From positions 124,001-188,000 of the forward strand of contig CAVPJX010000005.1 of assembly GCA_963705545.1 (NCBI GenBank): a stretch of DNA of 64,000 nucleotides. Reading direction: 5' to 3'. Positions 48,943-55,473 of this stretch are shown one piece after another. Numbering within the stretch: the first letter of the stretch is position 1; each line of letters begins with the position of its first letter. The notes under the pieces were generated by a model, which did not search any database, was not told the DNA's origin, and saw nothing but the letters and a program-made list of their open reading frames with translations. The position numbers were made by a program, and so were the translations under genes. The stretch is from DATBLY01 sp963705545. GTDB lineage: Bacteria; Actinomycetota; UBA4738; HRBIN12.

Positions 48943-49941
48943 ATGACGGACACGACGACGGTCGCGGATCTCGACACCCGGCTCTCGATCTACCGGAAGA
49001 TGCAGGAGGGCCGCCTGTTCGAGAAGCGGGCGCACGACCTGTTCCTCGAGGGGCTCGTGAAGGGGACCTCGCACCTGGGGATCGGCCAGGAGGCGGTCGC
49101 CGCAGGGTTCGCCGCCGCGATGCGGCCGGAGGACCTCGTCTTCTGCACCTACCGCGGTCACGTGCACACGCTGCTCCGCGGGGCGCCCATGGCCGCGCTG
49201 ATGGCCGAGCTGCTGGGGCGTGCGACGGGGATCTGCGGGGGCAAGGGCGGCTCGATGCACCTGACCGACGTCTCCCACGGGGCGATGGGGTCCTACGCGA
49301 TCGTCGGGGCGCACATGCCGATCGCGGCGGGGGCGGCCTGGGCGGCGAAGGCGCGCGGGACGGGTCAGGTCGCCGTCTGCTTCTTCGGCGACGGGACGAC
49401 GAACATCGGGGCGTTCCACGAGGCGCTGAACCTGGCCGCCGTCTGGGAGCTGCCGGTCGTCTTCGTCTGCGAGAACAACCTCTACATGGAGTACACGGCG
49501 ATCGGCGACGTCACCGCCGTGGAGCACCCCGCCGCCGACCGCGCGTCGGCCTACGGGCTCGAGCCGATCCTGATCGACGGGAACGACGCCGACGAGGTCC
49601 ACGCCACGGCGGTCCGAACGATCGAGCGCGCACGCGCGGGCGAGGGCCCCTCGCTCGTCGAGGCGGTCACCTATCGGCACGGGGGCCACTCCCGCGCGGA
49701 TCCCGGCAAGTACCGCCCGGACGAGGAGGTCGCCGACTGGCTCTCCCGCGACCCGATCCCGTTGTACGCCGAGCGGCTGATCGCCGCGGGCGCCGACGAG
49801 GATACGGTGCACGGCATCGACCGCGACGTGCAGGCGGCGGTCGATCGCGCGACCGACGAAGCCAAGCGGGCGCCCTTCCCCGACCCCGGCAGCCTCGAGA
49901 CCGAGCTCTGGGCCGACGGAGGCTCCGCATGGCGGAACTGA
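48943..49941 (+). CDS. 2-oxoacid (pyruvate/acetoin) dehydrogenase E1 alpha
   Basis: Thiamine-diphosphate-binding E1 alpha subunit, 332 residues. The TPP motif GDGTTNIGAFHEALN starts at residue 149; SMHLTD and YRHGGHSRADPGKYRP (phosphorylation-loop region) are conserved. The short length matches acetoin dehydrogenase or PDH E1 alpha rather than branched-chain E1. It overlaps the E1 beta gene by 13 nt. No E2 or E3 gene lies in the window, so it must borrow them or act on its own. Confidence 0.9.
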   Translation: MTDTTTVADLDTRLSIYRKMQEGRLFEKRAHDLFLEGLVKGTSHLGIGQEAVAAGFAAAMRPEDLVFCTYRGHVHTLLRGAPMAALMAELLGRATGICGGKGGSMHLTDVSHGAMGSYAIVGAHMPIAAGAAWAAKARGTGQVAVCFFGDGTTNIGAFHEALNLAAVWELPVVFVCENNLYMEYTAIGDVTAVEHPAADRASAYGLEPILIDGNDADEVHATAVRTIERARAGEGPSLVEAVTYRHGGHSRADPGKYRPDEEVADWLSRDPIPLYAERLIAAGADEDTVHGIDRDVQAAVDRATDEAKRAPFPDPGSLETELWADGGSAWRN

Positions 49942-50903
49942 CGTATCGCGAGGCCGTCGCTCGTGCGATCGCGCAGGAGATGGAGCGAGATCCCACGGTC
50001 TACTTCCTCGGCGAGGACGTCGCGGCCGCGGGCGGCGTCTTCAAGACGACCGAGGGCCTGCTCGAACGCTTCGGCCCCGATCGCGTCCGCGACACGCCGA
50101 TCAGCGAGCAGGCGATCATCGGTGCCGCGATGGGGGCGGCGATGAACGGGCTCCGGCCGATCGCCGAGCTGATGTTCAGCGACTTCTTCGCGGTCTGCTG
50201 GGACCTCGTCGCCAACCAGATCGCGAAGGCCCGGTACATGACGAACGGACAGGTCGAACTGCCGATCGTGATCCGGACGGCGAACGGCGGCGGGGTGCGC
50301 TTCGGCGCGCAGCACTCGCAGAGCGTGGAAAGCTGGATGATGGCGATCCCGGGGCTGAAGGTCGTGGTCCCATCGACGCCCGTCGACCTGATCGGCCTGA
50401 TGGCGGCCGCGGTCCGCGACCCCGATCCGGTGATCGTCGTGGAGCCGAAGGTGCTGTACGCGACGAAGGGGGAGGTGCCCGACGGCGAGGTCGTGGACGA
50501 GCTAGGGGTGGCCCGGACCGTCCGCGCCGGCGAGGACGTGACGATCGTCGCCCTCGGCGCGATGGTGCCGAAGGCGGTCGAGGCGGCGGGACACCTGGCG
50601 CAGGAGGGCATCTCGGCCGAGGTGATCGACCTTCGGTCGCTGGTCCCGCTCGACGTGCGGTCGGTGCTCGGATCGGTCGAGCGGACGGGTCACCTGGTGA
50701 CCGTCGAGGAGAACCCTCGCCTGTGCGGCTGGGGAGCGGAGGTCGCATCGATCGTCGCCGACGAGGGGTTCTACGCCCTCGACGGACCGATCGCCCGGGT
50801 GACGACGCCGCACCTCCCGCTCCCTGCGGCTGATGTGTTGGAGGACGCCGCGATCCCCTCGGTCGAGCGGATCGTCGAAGGCGTGCGGCGGGCGGTGGCG
50901 TAG
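49929..50903 (+). CDS. 2-oxoacid (pyruvate/acetoin) dehydrogenase E1 beta
   Basis: E1 beta subunit of 324 residues. It begins AELTYREAVARAIAQEM and carries FLGEDVAAAGGVFKTTEGL, TPISEQAIIGAAMGAAMNG and NGGGVRFGAQHSQSVESW, all typical. The C-terminal transketolase-like domain has EVIDLRSLVPLD. With the alpha subunit it would decarboxylate a 2-oxoacid and hand an acyl group to a lipoyl carrier. Its placement between hydrolases suggests that the imported compound finally yields a 2-oxoacid or acetoin-like product. Confidence 0.9.
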   Translation: MAELTYREAVARAIAQEMERDPTVYFLGEDVAAAGGVFKTTEGLLERFGPDRVRDTPISEQAIIGAAMGAAMNGLRPIAELMFSDFFAVCWDLVANQIAKARYMTNGQVELPIVIRTANGGGVRFGAQHSQSVESWMMAIPGLKVVVPSTPVDLIGLMAAAVRDPDPVIVVEPKVLYATKGEVPDGEVVDELGVARTVRAGEDVTIVALGAMVPKAVEAAGHLAQEGISAEVIDLRSLVPLDVRSVLGSVERTGHLVTVEENPRLCGWGAEVASIVADEGFYALDGPIARVTTPHLPLPAADVLEDAAIPSVERIVEGVRRAVA

Positions 50904-50931
50904 TCAGAGCTGAGCGCGACGGGAGGCAAGC

Positions 50932-52293
50932 ATGGCGGATCGCATCCTGCTCCGGGGTGGTCACGTGCTCTCGATCGATCCCACGATCGGCGACATCCCG
51001 GAGGGCGACGTCCTGATCGAGGGCGACACGATCGCCGACCTCGGCGTGGGCTTGTCGGCCGACGCCGAGGTGATCGACTGCACCGGGCACATCGTGATCC
51101 CCGGGTTCGTCGACACCCACCGGCACACGTGGGAGACGGCGATCCGGAGCTGCGCACCGAACGCGACCCTCGACGACTACTTCGTGGAGGTGTTGGACAG
51201 CTTCGCCCCGCTGTACCGGCCCGAGGATGTGTACGCGAGCAACCTCGCCGGCGCCCTCGAGTGCCTGAACGCCGGCATCACGACGCTGCTGGACTGGTCG
51301 CACATCAACAACACGCCCGAGCATCCCGACGCGGCGATCGAGGGGCTGCTGGAGGCCGGGATCCGCGCCGTCTACGCGTACGGCAGCGCGAACACCTCGC
51401 TCGCCGACTACTGGTTCAACAGCTCGATCGCGATCCCGCGCGACGACGTCCGGCGGATCCGCGACGTGTACATGTCCTCGAGCGACGGCCTGCTCACGAT
51501 GGCGCTCGCGACGCGCGGGCCCGGGTTCACGCAGGACGACGTGGTCCGGGCGGAGTGGGGGATGGCTCGCGAGCTGGGGATCCCGATCACGACCCACTTC
51601 GCCATGGGCAAGCTCGCCGGTAAGTGGAGCATGGTGAAGCAGCTCGACGACCTGGGGCTGTTGGGCGACGACACGACGTACATCCACTCCTGCTACCTCA
51701 GCGACGAGGAGTGGGAGCTGGTGGCGCGCTCGAAGGGCAAGATCTCGATCGCCCCGCAGGTGGAGATGCAGATGGGCCACGGGTGGCCGCCGTTCATGAA
51801 GGCGCGTGCCCACGGCCTGCGTCCGTCGTTGTCGATCGACGTCGTCACGACGGTGCCCGGCGACATGTTCACGCAGATGCGGTGCGGCTTCGCAGAGGAG
51901 CGGTGGAGGTCGAACGACGGCGTGTGGGCGAGCGAGGAGCCGTTCCCCGCCGACGGCCTCACCGCGCGCGACATGCTGACGATGGCGACGCTCGACGGCG
52001 CGCACGTGGCGGGCCTGGAGGACCGGACCGGTTCGCTCACCCCGGGCAAGCAGGCCGACGTCGTCGTGATCGACGGGAAGGCGCCCGGGACCGCGCCGGT
52101 GATCGACCCGGTGGGGACCGTCGTGCTCGCCGCCGACGTCTCGAACGTCGACTCCGTGATCGTCGGGGGAAGGGTCCACAAGCGCAACGGGAAGCTCACC
52201 GGCGACTGGGCGTCGGCGCTCGCGAAGGTCCAGGCATCGAGCGACCACCTCCGAGAGGCGCTCGCCCGCGAGCAGGCCGAGGCGGGGTCGTGA
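50932..52293 (+). CDS. Amidohydrolase/deaminase of the HRH type (cluster copy C)
   Basis: A 453-residue paralogue of the hydrolase fused to the permease. Metal ligands: His63/His65 (DTHRHTW), His222 (THFA), His252 (IHSCY) and Asp303 (SIDVVTT). The shared loop reads VEMQMGHGWPPFMK, and LLDWSHINNTPEHPDA parallels LLDWSHIQGSPAHTDA of the fusion. GGGAGG precedes the ATG. The bicupin gene starts in its stop codon. Related but not equal active-site loops suggest sequential steps or related substrates. Confidence 0.87.
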   Translation: MADRILLRGGHVLSIDPTIGDIPEGDVLIEGDTIADLGVGLSADAEVIDCTGHIVIPGFVDTHRHTWETAIRSCAPNATLDDYFVEVLDSFAPLYRPEDVYASNLAGALECLNAGITTLLDWSHINNTPEHPDAAIEGLLEAGIRAVYAYGSANTSLADYWFNSSIAIPRDDVRRIRDVYMSSSDGLLTMALATRGPGFTQDDVVRAEWGMARELGIPITTHFAMGKLAGKWSMVKQLDDLGLLGDDTTYIHSCYLSDEEWELVARSKGKISIAPQVEMQMGHGWPPFMKARAHGLRPSLSIDVVTTVPGDMFTQMRCGFAEERWRSNDGVWASEEPFPADGLTARDMLTMATLDGAHVAGLEDRTGSLTPGKQADVVVIDGKAPGTAPVIDPVGTVVLAADVSNVDSVIVGGRVHKRNGKLTGDWASALAKVQASSDHLREALAREQAEAGS

Positions 52294-53186
52294 GCTCCCG
52301 GCATCTCGTCCGCCGGGGAAGCGAACTCGAGCTGTCCACCCCGCCCCGCTCGACGGCCGAGGGGCTGCGTCGATGGTCGGTCGTCGACGAGGACACTGCG
52401 GGAGCGGTGCACACGGGGTTCGCGATCGTGGAGCTCGCCGCGGGTGGCCGGATCCCATGGCACGTGCACAGCTACGAGGACAGCCTGTACGTGCTGGAGG
52501 GCGCGGTCGTCGTCGATACGGGCGACGGCGCGCACCTGCTCCGCCCGGGTGACTACGGCGTGACCGCGGTCGGGGCTCCTCACGCGCTGCGCAACGTATC
52601 CGATGCCCCGGCGCGCTGGGCGCAGATGCTCGCGCCGCAGCCTCGCTCGCGGGTCGGCGGCGACACCTACGCGGTTCCCGGCCTGCCCGAGGGGGACCCG
52701 ACGCCGATCGACGTCCGCGACCCACGGACACGCTCGTTCGGTCACATCGACCCGGCGAACATGGAGGTCGGCAAGCAGACGCAGGACATGCTCGCCGTCT
52801 CGGCCAGCATGCGGACGGCGCTCCTCGTCTACAGCGGGATCACCGTGAAGATGATGATCGACGCCGATCTCGGCTCGCACATGCTGACGATGTTCATGGT
52901 GCAGTACGAGCCGCGTGGCCTCGCCGGACGCCACGACCACGCGTACGAGGAGACGTATCTGATCCTCGAGGGCGAGGTCGACGCGGAGTTCGATGGCGAG
53001 CGTTACCACCTGGTCCCCGGGGACGTCGCCTGGGCGGGGGTGGGATGCGTCCACGCCTTCACGAACGCCGGGCCGGGGATCGTGCGGTGGCTCGAGACGC
53101 AGGCCCCGCAGCCTCCCGCGCGCCACTCGTACCGGTTCGCGCGCGACTGGGAGTACCTGGCCGAGCGGGCCTCGACGGAAGGATGA
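52290..53186 (+). CDS. Bicupin protein (ureidoglycine aminohydrolase-like)
   Basis: A 298-residue protein with two cupin domains. Domain 1 has WHVHSYEDSLYVLEG (His58, His60, Glu63) and PHALRN (His98). Domain 2 has RHDHAYEETYLILEG (His215, His217, Glu221) and CVHAFTN (His255). Both metal sites look complete. Length and bicupin layout resemble (S)-ureidoglycine aminohydrolase of purine breakdown, but many bicupins differ in activity. GTG 52290 overlaps the amidohydrolase stop by 4 nt. Confidence 0.75.
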   Translation: MSSRHLVRRGSELELSTPPRSTAEGLRRWSVVDEDTAGAVHTGFAIVELAAGGRIPWHVHSYEDSLYVLEGAVVVDTGDGAHLLRPGDYGVTAVGAPHALRNVSDAPARWAQMLAPQPRSRVGGDTYAVPGLPEGDPTPIDVRDPRTRSFGHIDPANMEVGKQTQDMLAVSASMRTALLVYSGITVKMMIDADLGSHMLTMFMVQYEPRGLAGRHDHAYEETYLILEGEVDAEFDGERYHLVPGDVAWAGVGCVHAFTNAGPGIVRWLETQAPQPPARHSYRFARDWEYLAERASTEG

Positions 53187-53192
53187 ACGCGG

Positions 53193-53891
53193 ATGGATGA
53201 GCACTCGGTCGTCGTCGTCGGGGGGACCCAAGGTCTGGGCCGCGACCTCGCGCGTCACTACGCCGAAGCGGGCCGGCGCGTCGTGATCACGGGGCGGGAC
53301 GCCGAGCGCGCGGCCGGGGCCGCCGCGGGACTCGGGGGCGACGTCGGGAGCGCGGCGTTCGATCTGTCCGAGCCCTCGACGGTCGCGCCCGGGCTCGCCG
53401 GCATCGGCTCGGTCGACCGGCTCGCGCTCGCCGCCCTCGATCGAGACCTCAACAGCGTGGCCGAGTACGACGTCGCGAAGGCGATCCGTCTCGTCACCCT
53501 GAAGCTCGTCGGGTACACCGAGACGGTCCACTCGCTGCTCGATCGCCTCACCCCCGACGCCTCGATCGTGATCTACGGCGGGCTCGCGAAGGAGCGGCCC
53601 TACCCCGGCTCGACGACGATCACCACGATCAACCACGGCGTGGACGGGCTCGTGCGCACGATGGCGTTCGAGCTCCCGCCGATCCGGGTGAACGCGCTGC
53701 ATCCGGGGATCGTCGCCGACACCCCCTTCTGGGCACCGAAGACGGAGGCCCTGGAGGCGACGCGTGCGAAGACGCCGACCGGACGTCTCGTCGAGATGCG
53801 CGACGTGACCGCCGCCGCGGTGTTCCTGCTCGAGAACCCTTCGATGCACGGGACCGAGCTCCGCATCGACGGGGGCTGGTCGCTCACATGA
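53193..53891 (+). CDS. Short-chain-dehydrogenase-fold protein lacking the catalytic residues
   Basis: A 232-residue Rossmann protein. The cofactor motif VVVGGTQGLGRDLARHYAEAG is intact. The active-site block that normally reads S...YxxxK is here IYGGLAKERP then TTITTINHGVDGLVRTMA: aligning on GVDGLVRTMA puts Ile143 at the Tyr and Asn147 at the Lys, and the Ser position holds Gly. C-terminal NALHPGIVADTPFW and GTELRIDGGWS are typical SDR. It may bind NAD(P) without normal SDR chemistry. It overlaps the next gene by 4 nt. Confidence 0.82.
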   Translation: MDEHSVVVVGGTQGLGRDLARHYAEAGRRVVITGRDAERAAGAAAGLGGDVGSAAFDLSEPSTVAPGLAGIGSVDRLALAALDRDLNSVAEYDVAKAIRLVTLKLVGYTETVHSLLDRLTPDASIVIYGGLAKERPYPGSTTITTINHGVDGLVRTMAFELPPIRVNALHPGIVADTPFWAPKTEALEATRAKTPTGRLVEMRDVTAAAVFLLENPSMHGTELRIDGGWSLT

Positions 53892-54772
53892 CGACCCGCG
53901 TGGCCGTCCTCGGCGCCGGGAACATGGCCGGCGCCATGGTGGGGACGCTCCGCCGCGCCGGCTTGGACGTCATCGTGTGGAACCGGACGGCCGAGCGTGC
54001 CGAGGCGGTGGCCGGGGTCCACGGGGCGACGTCGGCCGCATCCGCAGCCGTGGCGATCGACGGCGCGGACGTGGTGCTCAGCAGCCTCGCCGACGACGCC
54101 GCCGTGCTGGCGACCTACCTCGGCGACGGAGGAGCGGCCGCCGCCTGCGGACCCGGTCAGGTCGTGCTGGAGATGAGCACGATCGCACCGGACACGGCCC
54201 TTCGGGTCGGCGAGGCGGTGCGAGCGACGGGTGCGGGGTTCCTCGACGCCCCCGTGTCGGGGAGCGTGCCCACCGTCGAGCGGGGCGAGCTCACGATCAT
54301 GGCCGGCGGGGAGGGGGATGATCTGGAGCGGGCCCGCCCCGTGCTCGACGCGCTGGCCGCGAAGGTCTTCCACGTCGGCGCGCTCGGGGCGGGGGCGACG
54401 GTCAAGCTGGCCGTGAACGCGCTGGTGCACGCGATCGACGTCGGCCTGTCCGAGGCGCTCGTCCTCGCGGAGAAGGCGGGCGTCGAGCGTACCGCCGCCT
54501 ACGACGTCTTCGCAGCGGGCGCCGCCGCCGCGCCGTTCGTCCTCTACAAGCGGCCGGCGTTCGAGCACCCGGACGACGCGCCCCTCACGTTCACGCTCGA
54601 CCTCATGGCCAAGGACCTCGACCTGATCCTGTCGCTCGCCCGGGAGGTCCGCGCCCCGATGGGTCAGGCCGAGCGGAACCGCGAGCTGGTCGGACGCGCG
54701 CTCGAGGCCGGGTACGCCGGCCGCGACATGAGCGCCGTCGCCGCCTACCTCCGAACCGTCGACGCCGGCTGA
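53888..54772 (+). CDS. Beta-hydroxyacid (3-hydroxyisobutyrate-like) dehydrogenase
   Basis: NAD(P)-dependent beta-hydroxyacid dehydrogenase of 294 residues. N-terminal VAVLGAGNMAGAMVGTLRRAG is the Rossmann motif; GTGAGFLDAPVSGSVPT-like ATGAGFLDAPVSGSVPTVE is the substrate signature; the catalytic Lys lies in GAGATVKLAVNAL. The usual GxGxMG appears as GAGNMAG. It oxidises a 3-hydroxyacid to the semialdehyde or reduces the reverse. Last gene of the co-directional catabolic run. Confidence 0.87.
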   Translation: MTTRVAVLGAGNMAGAMVGTLRRAGLDVIVWNRTAERAEAVAGVHGATSAASAAVAIDGADVVLSSLADDAAVLATYLGDGGAAAACGPGQVVLEMSTIAPDTALRVGEAVRATGAGFLDAPVSGSVPTVERGELTIMAGGEGDDLERARPVLDALAAKVFHVGALGAGATVKLAVNALVHAIDVGLSEALVLAEKAGVERTAAYDVFAAGAAAAPFVLYKRPAFEHPDDAPLTFTLDLMAKDLDLILSLAREVRAPMGQAERNRELVGRALEAGYAGRDMSAVAAYLRTVDAG

Positions 54773-54781
54773 ACGCCGGCG
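54763..54781 (+). terminator. Hairpin at the end of the catabolic run
   Basis: CGCCGGC and GCCGGCG form a 7-bp stem around TGAAC; the loop contains the stop codon of the dehydrogenase gene. No T-run. It could help end transcription before the ilv promoter. Confidence 0.35.
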
Positions 54782-54943
54782 CCAGGCGCGCGGCGTTCCG
54801 CTCGATCAGCAGGACGCGGCTCGGTGGCCCTGGTGCAGCAACGTCAGGTGGCATCCTCAACGTCGCGGTCTCGTCGGCTGTGAGGCGCCTCTCGGCCGGG
54901 CCCGGTCGGTCGGTCGGCCGGTCGGCGGTCACCCGTCCGCGGG

Positions 54944-54971
54944 TTGACAGCGTCCGGACCGCCCGTAGACT
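54944..54971 (+). promoter_or_regulatory. ilv operon promoter
   Basis: TTGACA (54944-54949) and TAGACT (54966-54971) are 16 bp apart, a strong sigma-70-like pair. The leader peptide ATG follows 9 nt after the -10 box, so the leader is probably translated from a transcript with almost no 5' UTR. Upstream lies a GGTC-rich stretch (54904-54930). Confidence 0.75.
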
Positions 54972-54980
54972 GGCACGACC

Positions 54981-55031
54981 ATGTCGACCACCACGCTGTT
55001 CGGACGCAGCTCCCTCGTACTTATCGCGTAG
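54981..55031 (+). CDS. Branched-chain attenuator leader peptide
   Basis: A 16-residue peptide, MSTTTLFGRSSLVLIA, between the ilv promoter and a rho-independent terminator. Four of the last five residues are Leu-Val-Leu-Ile, encoded CTC GTA CTT ATC; GTA and CTT are rare in this GC-rich sequence. Ribosome stalling here when branched-chain aminoacyl-tRNAs run short should favour read-through. The design is that of known ilvB leader peptides; the sequence itself is not recognised. Confidence 0.8.
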   Translation: MSTTTLFGRSSLVLIA

Positions 55032-55095
55032 GCGCGGGCGGGCCCAGGAGGCCTGCGCCGCGCCGGATGCCCCTCGGAGCCCCGAGGGGTTTTTT
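55031..55095 (+). promoter_or_regulatory. Transcription attenuator of the ilv operon
   Basis: After the leader stop, GGCGCGG (55031-55037) can pair with CCGCGCC (55058-55064) around further GC-rich sequence. Next comes a terminator: CCCCTCGG (55070-55077), 4-nt loop, CCGAGGGG (55082-55089) and TTTTTT (55090-55095). A stalled or released ribosome on the leader would change which stems form. The exact antiterminator pairing cannot be settled by eye. Confidence 0.75.
55070..55095 (+). terminator. Rho-independent terminator (attenuator)
   Basis: Perfect 8-bp GC-rich stem, AGCC loop and six T residues. It is the only T6 run I found in the window and lies 54 nt before the first full gene of the operon. 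Confidence 0.88.
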
Positions 55096-55149
55096 CTACC
55101 CCGGAACCAGGTGAACGGACCAGGGACGGTCCGAGAGGAGGACAGGACG

Positions 55150-55473
55150 ATGCGGTACGAGTTCGAGCGGGACGGCACGGTCGTCGCGAGCGTGCTCTGG
55201 GAGGGTCCCGGCCAGGTCACGGTCGAGGCCGCCGAGCCCTCGGTGCGGGCCACGGTCGACCGCTACCTCTCCTCGGAGGTCGTCTACCTGGGATCGGGGT
55301 TCGACGTCGGCGATGAGCAGGAGGACGACGTCCTGCAGATGCGCCGCCGGGACTGGACCCCGTGGGAGTTCGAGCGGGCGTGCCGGAACCTCTCGCACCG
55401 CCTGTCCGCCAGCGTACGGCGGGTGGAGACCGGGCCCGTCGAGGAGCGCTCGGAGGAGGTGGCCGCGCGATGA
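55150..55473 (+). CDS. Unknown 107-residue protein, first structural gene of the ilv operon
   Basis: Starts at ATG 55150 with GAGAGGAGGA upstream and overlaps the ilvB start by 4 nt. N-terminal half looks like beta strands (RYEFERDGTVVASVLWEG; GQVTVEAAEPSVRATVDRYL), followed by an acidic loop (DVGDEQEDD) and a helix (TPWEFERACRNLSHRLSASV). No motif is recognised. Its place between attenuator and ilvB means it is controlled by branched-chain amino acid supply; a regulatory or assembly role for acetolactate synthase is a guess. Confidence 0.7.
   Translation: MRYEFERDGTVVASVLWEGPGQVTVEAAEPSVRATVDRYLSSEVVYLGSGFDVGDEQEDDVLQMRRRDWTPWEFERACRNLSHRLSASVRRVETGPVEERSEEVAAR

Noticed and set aside
53193..53891. 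Ordinary 3-oxoacyl reductase-type SDR
   Set aside because: The catalytic Ser, Tyr and Lys positions are not occupied by those residues, so standard SDR chemistry is not supported.
54904..54930. GGTCGGTCGGTC-type short tandem repeat before the ilv promoter
   Set aside because: Only a few imperfect units; could be GC-rich drift or slippage, with no clear role, and not CRISPR-like.
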